62,610 nucleotides of DNA, taken from Prochlorococcus sp. AG-409-D09 (GTDB taxonomy: Bacteria > Cyanobacteriota > Cyanobacteriia > PCC-6307 > Cyanobiaceae). The notes under the pieces are model-generated. The model was not told the DNA's origin and made no database searches. It worked only from the letters and a program-made list of their open reading frames with translations. Positions 8,574-17,549 of the stretch are shown here, piece after piece. How positions within the stretch are numbered: the first letter of the stretch is position 1; each line of letters begins with the position of its first letter. The DNA is taken from the NCBI GenBank assembly GCA_003215935.1, contig QCJQ01000005.1:1-62610 (forward strand). Direction: 5' to 3'. Position numbers and translations under genes: made by a program.

Positions 8574-9845
8574 TTAACCTGTCGGGATCATATTTTCATT
8601 GAGCCAGTAGCCATTAACAATTACTTTCCTTTTTGGATTTAAAGACAATGCATCTGCCCAACTAGTCGCCTCTATCACAATCCAATTTGCAGGGCTGCCT
8701 TCATAAAAAGTTCCATCCCAATCTAAATCCATTATGTCAGCTGAAGCAGTTGTAAATGGAGCAAGTCCTAATCTCTGCCAAGGAGCCAATTGAGTCAAAG
8801 GCATCGAAAAAGCCATCAACTCCAGAGGATCAAATCCACCTAATGGGAACCATGGATCTTTAACATTATCTCCCCCAACTCCAACAATTACTCCAGATTT
8901 TTGCAAGTAGAAGATTGGAGCCAATGGTCGATTCACAGAAGTTCCTCTGCCATCTCTACCAAGGAGCCATGCATTCGTTAAAGGTAAAGCTACAACTTTT
9001 ATTTTGAGCTCAGCCAAACGGTCTGCTAAACCTATCAGCTCTCGACGAGAAAGAAGAGACATACTACTTAAATGGCTACAAGTTATGGAAATATTTGAAG
9101 TTACTTCTTCTAGAACCTTGAGGAGTAGCTTCAAGCCAGCGCCAGGACTTATTTGAGATTCATCTATATGTAAGTCTATATCGCAACCAAGTTGATTAGC
9201 AGTTTGGATGAGCTTACGTAAGGATTCTTCTGATTTTTTTTTGTCAAAGGGTGGGGCAAGCACTCCACCAAGTAAACCGTCTTTTTTAACTACTCGAGTT
9301 GCTAAAAGTTTTCCTTTTTCTGTACACCAATAATCCAAGGGGACTAAAGCAACTAATTGCAATTCAACTAATGATTTCCATTGAGATTTAAGATCTCCAA
9401 GAACCTCCCAACTCTCATCACTTGCCAAGCCAACGCTATCTATATGAGTTCTGATTGCTCTAATGCCATTTCTTAAAGCTAGTTTTAATGCCTTTTGAGC
9501 TCTGAAGCGAACATTTTCCTCAGTTCTAGTTAACTGCTCTTTTAAGTTAACCTCGAGAGCCATTTCATAAGAACCTTTGAAATTTGGATAATCATTCCAT
9601 GTAAAAGCTTTATCTAAATGAGCATGAGGTTCAACAAATCGAGGAATAAGAAGAGATAGAGGCAATTCAACGGAATTATTAATCCCCTCAATACTTATAG
9701 TTTTACCGTTAACCCATTTTATTTGTATGGGACATAGGCCATCACGATTGCAAGACAATCCTAAAACTTTCTTCCCATCAATAATCAAACTTCTGGGGAC
9801 CCATGCATTAATAGAACCATTATTTTCATAATTCAATAAGGACAA
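8574..9845 (-). CDS. Cytosine-deaminase-like amidohydrolase
   Basis: Metal-dependent TIM-barrel hydrolase of the CodA branch of the amidohydrolase superfamily. The 423-aa product has the metal site in order: FVEPHAHLDKAFTW (His-x-His), DLHIDES with a metal His and the acid that follows, ITCSHLSSMSLLSRRE (His), and VGVGGDNVKDPWFPLG (metal Asp in the position of the CodA DDVFDPW motif). Flanking beta-strand segments (LSLLIPR at the start, ANWIVIEATSWADAL and RKVIVNGYWL at the end) fit the small sandwich domain. It starts at TTG 9845, with no alternative ATG before the core. Cytosine deamination is the usual annotation; isocytosine, creatinine or another ring amidine cannot be ruled out. It probably shares a transcript with the flavin oxidase downstream. 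Confidence 0.75.
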   Translation of the reverse strand: MSLLNYENNGSINAWVPRSLIIDGKKVLGLSCNRDGLCPIQIKWVNGKTISIEGINNSVELPLSLLIPRFVEPHAHLDKAFTWNDYPNFKGSYEMALEVNLKEQLTRTEENVRFRAQKALKLALRNGIRAIRTHIDSVGLASDESWEVLGDLKSQWKSLVELQLVALVPLDYWCTEKGKLLATRVVKKDGLLGGVLAPPFDKKKSEESLRKLIQTANQLGCDIDLHIDESQISPGAGLKLLLKVLEEVTSNISITCSHLSSMSLLSRRELIGLADRLAELKIKVVALPLTNAWLLGRDGRGTSVNRPLAPIFYLQKSGVIVGVGGDNVKDPWFPLGGFDPLELMAFSMPLTQLAPWQRLGLAPFTTASADIMDLDWDGTFYEGSPANWIVIEATSWADALSLNPKRKVIVNGYWLNENMIPTG

Positions 9846-10072
9846 AACTTTCTCAGTAAAGATTTTTATTACAAATTTATTGGGTTCATTATTTATAAAC
9901 TAAAAAGATTTAAAAATCTGAATGCTTTAAAAATCATTAATCAGCCACCTGATTCAGGATTAATTATTTACATACTAATTCTCCCTGACCAGTTTTGTTG
10001 AAAAGAATAAATATTTAACAACGACAACTTTCAAACTCAAAGCCAGAAGAAATTGGTAAATTCATATTAAGC

Positions 10073-10146
10073 GGCGGGCGTCGCCAAGTGGTTAAGGCAG
10101 CGGCTTGTGGCGCCGCTATTCGGGGGTTCGAATCCCCTCGCTCGCC
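10073..10146 (+). tRNA. tRNA-His (anticodon GTG)
   Basis: The acceptor stem gcgggcg (10074-10080) pairs with cgctcgc (10139-10145). The extra G-1 at 10073 faces C73 at 10146, the hallmark of tRNA-His. The anticodon stem gcggc/gccgc encloses loop TTGTGGC, with GTG at 10107-10109. The T arm is GGGGGTTCGAATCCCCT. No 3' CCA is encoded. It lies in the 400-base gap between the amidohydrolase and miaB; the rest of that gap (9846-10072) shows nothing else recognisable. Confidence 0.97.
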
Positions 10147-10244
10147 CTTAAATACAATTTAAGATTTTTGATTTACAAAAATCAAACCGTATTTAATGGT
10201 CAAGTGGTGAAATGTTGATTAATTATTAAAAGGAAATTTACCTA

Positions 10245-11639
10245 ATGGCCACAGCCACAATCTCCTCAGAACAAGCTCCACCAAAAATATCCAAAGGAAG
10301 AGGAAGCTATTGGATTAAAACTTTTGGTTGTCAAATGAATAAAGCCGACTCAGAAAGGATGGCAGGAATACTTGAAAAGATGGGATATATTTCAGCAGCA
10401 GAAGAATTAACGGCAGATTTAGTTATTTATAATACCTGCACTATTAGAGATAATGCAGAACAAAAGGTTTACAGCTATTTAGGAAGACAAGCCCTTAGAA
10501 AAAGAAAGTCTCCTCATATAAAAATTGTTGTTGCCGGCTGCGTTGCACAACAAGAAGGAGAGTCACTTTTGAGAAGAGTCCCTGAGCTAGATTTAGTAAT
10601 GGGTCCTCAACATGCAAACAGATTAGAAACTCTCCTTGATCAAGTTGATAACGGCCAACAAGTTGTAGCTACAGATGAGTCTAATATTCTTGAAGATATA
10701 ACTACAGCTAGAAGAGACAGTAAATATTGCGCTTGGGTTAATATAATTTATGGATGTAATGAAAGATGCACTTATTGTGTTGTCCCTTCTGTAAGGGGTA
10801 GAGAACAATCCAGATATCCAAAAGCGATAAAAGAAGAAATTGCAAACCTTGCAGAAAGAAACTATAAAGAAATTACACTTTTAGGACAAAATATAGATGC
10901 ATATGGGCGGGACTTAATAGATACCAACGAAATCAATCCAAAATCAACAAATTTATCAAAATTATTAACTTACATACATGATATTGAAGGAATTGAAAGA
11001 ATAAGATTTGCGACGAGTCACCCACGTTACTTTACTGATCAACTAATAGAAACATGTGCGAATCTACCTAAAGTATGCGAGCACTTTCATATACCATTTC
11101 AAAGTGGTAATAATGATATTCTCAAAAAAATGGCAAGAGGTTACACAATTGAAAAATACAAAAAAATAATAGATAAAATCAAATCATTAATGCCTAATGC
11201 TTCCATAAGTGCGGATGCAATAGTTGCATTCCCAGGAGAAACAAATGAACAGTTTCACAATACTCTTGAGATAATAAAAGAAATAGAGTTCGATCAAGTC
11301 AATACTGCTGCCTATTCTCCTCGACCTAATACACCTGCCGCAAGCTGGGCCAATCAAATTCCAGAAGAAATCAAAGTTAGCCGTTTAAGAGAGATAAATC
11401 ATTTAGTAGAAAAAGTTGCAAAAAAAAGAAATCAAAGATATTTAAACAATCTCGAAGAAGTTCTTATAGAAGGAGTTAATCCCAAAGATCAAACACAATT
11501 ATATGGAAGAACAAGAACCAATCGACTTGCTTTCCTTCCTCTTCACACTAGCAGAGGAATAAGCCTAAAGCCAGGGGAGCTTGTAAACATAAACATTAAT
11601 CAAGTACGAGCATTTTCCTTAATTGGCAAAGTAGATTAA
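10245..11639 (+). CDS. miaB: tRNA-2-methylthio-N6-isopentenyladenosine synthase
   Basis: Radical-SAM methylthiotransferase that converts i6A37 to ms2i6A37 in tRNAs reading UNN codons. The 464-aa protein has the three domains of the family. The N-terminal MTTase domain has its three cluster cysteines in [16 protein letters not shown] (Cys29), [11 protein letters not shown] (Cys65) and [10 protein letters not shown] (about Cys99). The radical SAM domain follows, with [17 protein letters not shown] (CX3CX2C at Cys171, 175, 178). A TRAM domain closes the protein ([25 protein letters not shown] to the end). Start ATG 10245 has an AGGAAA about 9 bases upstream. An MtaB- or RimO-type paralogue is less likely because of the [11 protein letters not shown] motif typical of MiaB. 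ddl follows 54 bp later. Confidence 0.95.
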   Translation: MATATISSEQAPPKISKGRGSYWIKTFGCQMNKADSERMAGILEKMGYISAAEELTADLVIYNTCTIRDNAEQKVYSYLGRQALRKRKSPHIKIVVAGCVAQQEGESLLRRVPELDLVMGPQHANRLETLLDQVDNGQQVVATDESNILEDITTARRDSKYCAWVNIIYGCNERCTYCVVPSVRGREQSRYPKAIKEEIANLAERNYKEITLLGQNIDAYGRDLIDTNEINPKSTNLSKLLTYIHDIEGIERIRFATSHPRYFTDQLIETCANLPKVCEHFHIPFQSGNNDILKKMARGYTIEKYKKIIDKIKSLMPNASISADAIVAFPGETNEQFHNTLEIIKEIEFDQVNTAAYSPRPNTPAASWANQIPEEIKVSRLREINHLVEKVAKKRNQRYLNNLEEVLIEGVNPKDQTQLYGRTRTNRLAFLPLHTSRGISLKPGELVNININQVRAFSLIGKVD

Positions 11640-11693
11640 TGTTGTATATCAATACAAAGTCATCAACTAATTCTTAGTTAACTACCTTTAAAT

Positions 11694-12758
11694 ATGATTA
11701 ATTCTAAAATAAATATAGGTATTATATTTGGGGGAAATTCAGAAGAGCATGAGGTTTCTATAAAATCAGCTCAAACAATTTCTAAAGCATTAAAAACTAA
11801 GAATAACAAAGAAAAATACGAAGTAATTCCATTTTATATTGACAAAAATGGACATTGGAGAGGGACTTCTATTTCAAGTCAGATGATTACTATGAATAAT
11901 AATAAAGCTTTAAATATAGATAGTGATGAAAATAATCCTTCGATATTTTCTTCTCTTCCCCAAAGCAGTGAGAAAGTAAGTATATGGTTCCCTGTTTTAC
12001 ATGGAAGAAATGGAGAAGACGGGACAATTCAAGGACTTTTAGAATTAATAGGGAAACCCTATGTAGGTTCTGGTGTTTTAGGTTCTGCTTTAGGAATGGA
12101 TAAAATTGCGATGAAAGCAGCTTTTAAAGCAGCTAAATTACCTCAGGTGCCATATTTATGGTTTTCAGATATTGATATTAAAAATACTACATTTATTGAA
12201 TCATTAATTAATAAAGTAGAAGTGGAAGTTGGGTTTCCTTGTTTTATTAAACCTGCAAACTCAGGTTCATCAGTAGGGATAACAAAAGCTTATAATGAAA
12301 ATCAATTCCTAGAAGGTTTACAGATAGCTTATTCAATTGATAAGAGAATAGTAATAGAAAAAAGTGTTATAGCTAGAGAATTGGAATGCGGGGTACTTGG
12401 AAAAAAAAAGATGAAAACCTCCTTAGTTGGAGAAATAAGATTTAGTGCCGATTGGTATGACTATAAGACAAAATATTCAAACGATACATCTAATTCAATA
12501 ATCCCTTCACTAATTCCAGATGATATAAGCCAACAAGTACGTAACCTCAGTATTAAAGCTTGCGAAGCAATTTGTGCACATTCTATTGCTCGTGTTGATT
12601 TTTTCTATCATGAGCAAACTAACAATCTATGGATCAATGAAATCAATACATTGCCAGGTTTCACTGAAAAAAGTATGTTCCCTACCTTATGGGAAAAGTC
12701 AGGGTTGAATCTAGAGAGTTTGGTATCGGAAATAGTAGAAACAGCCAAAATTAAATAA
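11694..12758 (+). CDS. ddl: D-alanine--D-alanine ligase
   Basis: ATP-grasp enzyme that makes the D-Ala-D-Ala dipeptide for peptidoglycan. The 354-aa product starts with IIFGGNSEEHEVSIKSA (the family GGxSxEHEVS signature, substrate Glu). It continues with PVLHGRNGEDGTIQGLLELIGKP split over the next strand, YVGSGVLGSALGMDKIAMK, CFIKPANSGSSVGITK (omega loop and ATP site), and the metal-binding end IARVDFF...NEINTLPGFTEKSMFP. The length is typical of the longer VanA/Ddl class. It is first in a run of wall and division genes (ddl, small membrane protein, ftsQ, ftsZ), a conserved association with division loci. Confidence 0.95.
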   Translation: MINSKINIGIIFGGNSEEHEVSIKSAQTISKALKTKNNKEKYEVIPFYIDKNGHWRGTSISSQMITMNNNKALNIDSDENNPSIFSSLPQSSEKVSIWFPVLHGRNGEDGTIQGLLELIGKPYVGSGVLGSALGMDKIAMKAAFKAAKLPQVPYLWFSDIDIKNTTFIESLINKVEVEVGFPCFIKPANSGSSVGITKAYNENQFLEGLQIAYSIDKRIVIEKSVIARELECGVLGKKKMKTSLVGEIRFSADWYDYKTKYSNDTSNSIIPSLIPDDISQQVRNLSIKACEAICAHSIARVDFFYHEQTNNLWINEINTLPGFTEKSMFPTLWEKSGLNLESLVSEIVETAKIK

Positions 12759-12802
12759 AATCAAATCATGGAAGTTCAAACCTGCATTCAATAAAAAAAC
12801 TC

Positions 12803-13213
12803 ATGATTCACGGTTTACTCTGGCTACCTCTTTTAGTGATATTTGTCTTACTGACAGCCCTTGGTTGGCTAGAACGAAGAAGACAAACTTTATATCTTAG
12901 TTGGGCAGAAGGTTCAGAACTATCAAAGCTTGACGGAAGTGGTGCAGCTCGACTTAAAGAAGGAGTTCTCAGCTGGAGTAGCTTCGAAGCAGGTAAATTT
13001 AAAGAAGAAGATACCTTTGAAGTTAAAAAACTAGAACTAGTTGAACTTATGTCTCTGACATCCGGAGAAGCACCTCTTACTACAGAATCACAAGGTAGAT
13101 GCCGCTTAAGGCTTATAGGATCAGGGAAAGAAATAGATGTTCCATTTTCAGATGCTGAACGTGCACGCCAATGGATGGATCAATTAATGGCAAAAGCAAG
13201 GTGCGATCTTTGA
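12803..13213 (+). CDS. Small membrane-anchored protein between ddl and ftsQ, unknown function
   Basis: Not recognised as a named family. The 136-aa product has one strongly hydrophobic N-terminal helix (roughly residues 4-23, LLWLPLLVIFVLLTALGW) followed by basic ERRRQ, so it should be anchored with its C-terminal domain in the cytosol by the positive-inside rule. The remaining 110 residues are a mixed alpha/beta, acidic soluble domain ending RQWMDQLMAKARCDL. It sits 44 bp after ddl, and its stop overlaps the likely TTG start of ftsQ (TTGA), which implies co-expression with division genes. A role in septum or wall assembly is inference from position only. Confidence 0.72.
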   Translation: MIHGLLWLPLLVIFVLLTALGWLERRRQTLYLSWAEGSELSKLDGSGAARLKEGVLSWSSFEAGKFKEEDTFEVKKLELVELMSLTSGEAPLTTESQGRCRLRLIGSGKEIDVPFSDAERARQWMDQLMAKARCDL

Positions 13214-14022
13214 CAAATGAGTTAAATACCCAAGAAATCAAAAAAGTAAAAGGAAAGAATTTGAAAAGGAAACAAACAAAAAGTAAGCTCAAAACAAAAA
13301 TCAATCAAACGCTAATTTGGCAATTATTTTGCTTTAATTCATTATCAATAATTCTTACTTGTTTACTGATTAATCAAGGGTGGAAGCCAATCAAAAAAGA
13401 ACATATACATATCACTGGCAGCTCAATACTAATAAAAAATGAAATATTAAAAGCCTCAGGAGACATCTTCCCTAAACCTCTTTTAGCTATTAATCCAAAG
13501 GAGATGCAAGCAAAAATTCTTAGACAATTACCGTTAAAAGCAATTTCAATAAATCGCATATTTTTTCCTTTAGGTTTACATATATCTATATTAGAAAGAG
13601 AACCTATTGCGTTTGCTTCAAGAACTAAAAACAATCGAGTTGAAAAAGGAATGATTGATTTAGAAGCTACCTGGATTCCTTTACATCTAGCTAATGAAAA
13701 CAAAAAGGAGGATATTCATATTTCCATCAAAGGATGGAGTAATAGGCGCAAATCAGATATTTCATCCATACTTAAACAACGAGCTAACCTTGGAAGTCAA
13801 TTAAAAAAAATCAATTTAGAACCAAATGGAGATATCACTCTTGAAACTATAAAAATAAAACGGATAAGGATTGGATCAAATATGGACTTATTACATGATC
13901 AATTAAAGACTCTTTTGCATCTGCAAAATTCAATTCCAGAAATTTTTGCAAAAGATTCAGTAACAACTCTAAATTTAATAAATCCTTTGAAACCTAAATA
14001 TCAAATCAACAAAAAAATTTAA
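13210..14022 (+). CDS. ftsQ: Cell-division protein FtsQ/DivIB
   Basis: Bitopic septal protein that links FtsZ-ring and wall-synthesis parts of the divisome. With the TTG start the product is 270 aa. A lysine-rich cytosolic N-terminus (residues 1-34) precedes one membrane helix (about 36-57, with LFCFNSLSIILTCLL). A POTRA domain follows, starting IHITGSSILIKNEIL, and then the FtsQ beta domain with RIFFPLGLHISILEREPIAF. TTG 13210 is preferred over ATG 13171 because AAGGTG sits 6 bases before it and the start overlaps the preceding stop as TTGA; ATG 13171 would overlap the upstream gene by 43 bases with no Shine-Dalgarno. The sequence is divergent, as is usual for FtsQ, but position before ftsZ supports the call. 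Confidence 0.85.
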   Translation: MTNELNTQEIKKVKGKNLKRKQTKSKLKTKINQTLIWQLFCFNSLSIILTCLLINQGWKPIKKEHIHITGSSILIKNEILKASGDIFPKPLLAINPKEMQAKILRQLPLKAISINRIFFPLGLHISILEREPIAFASRTKNNRVEKGMIDLEATWIPLHLANENKKEDIHISIKGWSNRRKSDISSILKQRANLGSQLKKINLEPNGDITLETIKIKRIRIGSNMDLLHDQLKTLLHLQNSIPEIFAKDSVTTLNLINPLKPKYQINKKI

Positions 14023-14192
14023 CTTTTCCTCTTAAATCCTGTCCCAGCAAGGCTTTATAAGATTTGAATAAAACCTAAGTCAGTAAACACTCATCATCTA
14101 AACTGTTAATAAAGGAAATTTTATTCAAAAAAGCCAACAGAATTAACAGATGCTGTTCATAATGCAGCAAAAAAGAATTTTAAATCCTCAAT

Positions 14193-15308
14193 ATGGTGAT
14201 GGGAATCAAAAACAATTCGGGATTCAACTTGGATGAGGAAATCCAACCAAGTCAATCTGCTCGGATTGAAGTTATTGGAGTAGGCGGAGGTGGCAGTAAT
14301 GCCGTTAATCGCATGATCCTCAGTGACATGGAAGGTGTCACATATCGAGTACTTAATACCGATGCTCAAGCATTACTTCAATCATCTGCACAAAATCGCG
14401 TTCAATTAGGGCAAACTCTTACAAGAGGTCTTGGAGCTGGAGGCAATCCAAGCATTGGCCAAAAAGCAGCAGAAGAATCTAGAGCTGATCTTCAACAAGC
14501 TCTAGAAGAAGTTGATCTTGTATTCATTGCTGCAGGTATGGGTGGAGGAACAGGTACTGGTGCTGCTCCAGTGGTAGCTGAAGTAGCCAAAGAGAGTGGA
14601 GCTTTAACCGTTGGAATTGTCACCAAACCTTTTGGGTTTGAGGGAAGAAGACGATTACGTCAAGCTGAGGAAGGGATAGCAAGACTTGCAGAAAATGTTG
14701 ACACATTAATAGTTATTCCTAATGACAGATTAAAAGATGTGATTGCTGGGGCTCCTCTTCAAGAAGCATTTAGAAATGCTGATGATGTTTTAAGAATGGG
14801 CGTTAAAGGTATTAGTGACATAATTACATGTCCTGGACTCGTAAATGTCGACTTCGCTGACGTTCGTTCTGTAATGACAGAGGCGGGGACAGCTTTACTA
14901 GGTATTGGTCTTGGCTCAGGAAGATCAAGAGCACTTGAGGCTGCTCAAGCAGCTATAAATAGCCCACTTTTAGAAGCCGCTCGAATTGATGGTGCTAAAG
15001 GTTGTGTAATCAATATCACAGGTGGGAAAGATATGACATTAGAAGATATGACCTCAGCCTCAGAAGTAATTTATGATGTTGTAGATCCAGAAGCTAATAT
15101 TATAGTTGGAGCTGTAGTTGATGAAGAATTAGAAGGAGAAATTCAAGTAACAGTAATTGCAACAGGATTTGACGGAAAACAATCTTATAACAATCAAAAA
15201 ACTAGAAGTAAAGTTGCGCCTAAATCTATATATGAACAAAGTAACAATAAAGAATCTGGGGCAAGTATTCCTGAATTTTTAAGAATAAGGCAAATCAGCA
15301 ATAATTAA
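14193..15308 (+). CDS. ftsZ: Cell-division GTPase FtsZ
   Basis: Tubulin-like GTPase that polymerises at midcell to form the division ring. The 371-aa protein shows [18 protein letters not shown] (residues 25-42), the tubulin signature GGGTGTGAA (117-125), the T7 synergy loop [15 protein letters not shown] that completes the GTPase site between subunits, and the conserved C-terminal peptide IPEFLRIR (359-366) used to bind membrane tethers and regulators. The linker between core and tail is short (about 30 residues). The start is ATG 14193 or ATG 14199 (MGIKNNSG); neither has a clear Shine-Dalgarno. The 170-base gap after ftsQ probably carries its own promoter. Confidence 0.97.
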   Translation: MVMGIKNNSGFNLDEEIQPSQSARIEVIGVGGGGSNAVNRMILSDMEGVTYRVLNTDAQALLQSSAQNRVQLGQTLTRGLGAGGNPSIGQKAAEESRADLQQALEEVDLVFIAAGMGGGTGTGAAPVVAEVAKESGALTVGIVTKPFGFEGRRRLRQAEEGIARLAENVDTLIVIPNDRLKDVIAGAPLQEAFRNADDVLRMGVKGISDIITCPGLVNVDFADVRSVMTEAGTALLGIGLGSGRSRALEAAQAAINSPLLEAARIDGAKGCVINITGGKDMTLEDMTSASEVIYDVVDPEANIIVGAVVDEELEGEIQVTVIATGFDGKQSYNNQKTRSKVAPKSIYEQSNNKESGASIPEFLRIRQISNN

Positions 15309-15321
15309 TAGAATTTAGTGA

Positions 15322-15410
15322 TCCGGAATCCACGCCTGTTCTAAGCATCCCGTGTGGCTGCTACCTTCCGGTCCTGACCAGATTTAGGCGTCAGAACCGC
15401 GTGGGTCCGA
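15322..15410 (-). ncRNA. ffs: Signal recognition particle RNA (small bacterial type, 4.5S-like)
   Basis: On the minus strand this interval contains the conserved SRP domain IV hairpin: GGTCAGGACCGGAAGG, then TAGCAGCC as the asymmetric and apical-side loop, then CACACGGG. The ends pair: the 5' CGGACCCACGC (from 15409 leftward) with the 3' GCGTGGATTCCG (to about 15322), giving the terminal stem of a roughly 89-nt RNA. It binds Ffh to target membrane proteins co-translationally. It is divergent from panB; the extended panB frame (GTG 15401) would start inside it, which argues for a later panB start. Exact ends are approximate. Confidence 0.93.
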
Positions 15411-15454
15411 ATCAACTAGATTCTAGCAATATTTCGCTTCACTCTCAAAGATAT

Positions 15455-16231
15455 ATGCTTCCAAATGAATTGGTCCATTTAAAAGAGCAAGGTAGACCAA
15501 TCACGATCCTCACCGCTTGGGACTCTATATCTGCTGCAATAGTTGAAGAAGCAGGAGCAGATGTTGTACTAGTTGGCGATTCGTTAGGAATGGTTGTACT
15601 TGGACATTCTTCAACACTTCCAGTGACTATTGAGCAATTAATACATCACACACAAGCTGTTGGAAGAGGATTGAGCAAGCCTCAGGCCAATAGGCCGTTG
15701 GTAATTTGTGATATGCCCTTTCTAAGTTACCAATGCGGAGAAGATCAGGCGGTTGAAGCGGCAGGAAGTTTGATAAAAAATTCATGCGCAACTGGAGTAA
15801 AAATAGAAGGTGGAGAACCAGAAATAATTAAGATTATTTCTAGATTAGTGAGAATGGGAATACCTGTAATGGGCCATTTAGGCCTCACTCCACAGTCCGT
15901 AAATTGTCTTGGATATAAACAACAAGCCAAAGACGAACAAAGTCAAGAAAAACTTCTAAGCCAAGCCTTTGAGCTTGAAAACGCAGGTTGTTTTTCCATT
16001 GTTATTGAACATGTCCCTTCTAAAATCGCAGATACCCTTCAAAAACAATTAAAACTGCCAATAATAGGAATCGGTGCAGGCTTAAAGTGTGATGGACAAG
16101 TTCGAGTAACAGCTGATCTTCTTGGTCTCAGCAAAAAACAACCCCCATTCTCTAAACCATTAATAGATGGGAAACAGCTATTTATTAATACTCTCAAAAG
16201 TTGGATTGATCAACAGAAAAATCATGAATAG
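15455..16231 (+). CDS. panB: 3-methyl-2-oxobutanoate hydroxymethyltransferase
   Basis: First enzyme of the pantothenate branch: it transfers a hydroxymethyl group from methylene-THF to ketoisovalerate, giving ketopantoate. The 258-aa TIM barrel has [29 protein letters not shown] (read in two parts), [55 protein letters not shown] and [22 protein letters not shown], all family motifs with the metal Asp residues (VGDS, CDMP). The frame is open back to GTG 15401, but that start falls in the SRP RNA; ATG 15455 ([13 protein letters not shown]) matches the usual N-terminus. Its 3' end overlaps the convergent hemW-like gene by 38 bp. Confidence 0.94.
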   Translation: MLPNELVHLKEQGRPITILTAWDSISAAIVEEAGADVVLVGDSLGMVVLGHSSTLPVTIEQLIHHTQAVGRGLSKPQANRPLVICDMPFLSYQCGEDQAVEAAGSLIKNSCATGVKIEGGEPEIIKIISRLVRMGIPVMGHLGLTPQSVNCLGYKQQAKDEQSQEKLLSQAFELENAGCFSIVIEHVPSKIADTLQKQLKLPIIGIGAGLKCDGQVRVTADLLGLSKKQPPFSKPLIDGKQLFINTLKSWIDQQKNHE

Positions 16232-17441
16232 ATTCCCACCAAATGATCATTTGTGTAAGTATATGATTACTAATATTCATTCCTTCTGGATTACTAAGAA
16301 AAATCCTTTCTCCACATCTTATTAATAATCCAGAGTCTATAAAGTCTTTCCAATATATCATTAAAGAATCTATATTCTTTCTATACGCATCATCTTCCCA
16401 ACCACAGATTTGAGCAATTTCGTTAATATTAACTCCTTCTCTTCGCCGCAACCCTATCATAAGCAATTCATCAAATGAAGTGGTAACTAAATTAGAAAAT
16501 CCTATAGATGATTTCTTTTCTTTTTTTTCTTCTTTATTTAACCAATTCTCATAGCTTTTTATTGTTTTAGGTCTTGAAAATCTAGTCCCATAATTGAAGC
16601 TTGTTGCTCCCATTCCAAACCCCCACCAATAAGAACCACTCCAATACATTCGATTATGTCTAGAAGCATGACCTGGCAAAGCAAAGTTTGAAATTTCATA
16701 TCGAGAAAATCCTGCTTCTAAAAGCATTGCATTAGTACACAAATTAATATCAGCAGATAGATCATCATCTGGAAGATTTAACTCACCTTTTTTATATTTA
16801 TTATGAAAAAGTGTTCCTGGTTCTATAGAGAGGTCATAAATTGATAGGTGAGGAGCAGATGTATTAATTGCCTTGCGAAGTTGATCTTCCCAAGTTGAAA
16901 ATGTTTGATCTGGAAGATTCTGAATAAGGTCTAGACTCCAGCTTATTAATTGATCATTATTAAATGCCTCATCAAGCCATTTACAAGATTCAATTAATTG
17001 CTCACTAGAGTGAATTCTGCCAATCTTTTTCAACACCTCATCATCGAAACTTTGACCACCAAGACTCAATCTATTAATTCCAGCTTCTAAAAAATTGTTT
17101 AAATCAGCTTTAGAAAAAGTAGAAGGGTCAACTTCAAGAGTGATTTCCGCACCATCTTGCAATCCATAACGCTTTAAAAGGTGCTCTAATAATTGACTTA
17201 TATCAGGACCACTTAATAAAGAAGGAGTTCCTCCACCTATATAAACTGTTGACAACGGAGGACCATCAGGAGATAAAGAAATTTCTCTATGTAATAGTTG
17301 CAAGTAGGATTTAATTAAATCATCATAATTTTGGGAACCTTTCAAAGCCTTTTGACCTAAAGGAACTATCGAAAAATCACAATAGAAACACCTTCTATGA
17401 CAAAAAGGTATATGCAAATAAGCACTTCTTGGATGCTTCAT
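16194..17441 (-). CDS. hemW: HemW-like radical SAM protein (HemN family)
   Basis: The 415-aa protein has the radical SAM cluster motif at its very N-terminus: [16 protein letters not shown], with CX3CX2C at Cys14, 18 and 21. It then has [42 protein letters not shown] (the HemN-family GQSF region), [11 protein letters not shown] and a C-terminal HemN_C domain starting about residue 330 ([17 protein letters not shown]). It lacks the N-terminal extension and substrate arm of true coproporphyrinogen dehydrogenase HemN, so it fits HemW, which binds haem and is thought to deliver it, rather than catalysing the oxidase reaction. The adjacent genes give no haem context. The 38-bp tail overlap with panB is convergent. 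Confidence 0.85.
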   Translation of the reverse strand: MKHPRSAYLHIPFCHRRCFYCDFSIVPLGQKALKGSQNYDDLIKSYLQLLHREISLSPDGPPLSTVYIGGGTPSLLSGPDISQLLEHLLKRYGLQDGAEITLEVDPSTFSKADLNNFLEAGINRLSLGGQSFDDEVLKKIGRIHSSEQLIESCKWLDEAFNNDQLISWSLDLIQNLPDQTFSTWEDQLRKAINTSAPHLSIYDLSIEPGTLFHNKYKKGELNLPDDDLSADINLCTNAMLLEAGFSRYEISNFALPGHASRHNRMYWSGSYWWGFGMGATSFNYGTRFSRPKTIKSYENWLNKEEKKEKKSSIGFSNLVTTSFDELLMIGLRRREGVNINEIAQICGWEDDAYRKNIDSLMIYWKDFIDSGLLIRCGERIFLSNPEGMNISNHILTQMIIWWESIHDFSVDQSNF

Positions 17442-17549
17442 AAATTAAGAGACAATTCCTTTTTGCAACTGAAAAGATATTTAAAAGTAGAATCGTTAAA
17501 GATAAAGCATATTTCAAAAATAAATCAGTAAGAGCAATAAGCTTAACCA

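Noticed and set aside
14162..14236. 24-codon frame ([10 protein letters not shown]) overlapping the ftsZ start, possible leader peptide
   Set aside because: Short, no Shine-Dalgarno, no attenuator-like structure nearby; most likely chance.
15401..15454. Extended panB N-terminus from GTG 15401
   Set aside because: It would begin within the SRP RNA gene and adds residues not seen in the family; ATG 15455 fits better.
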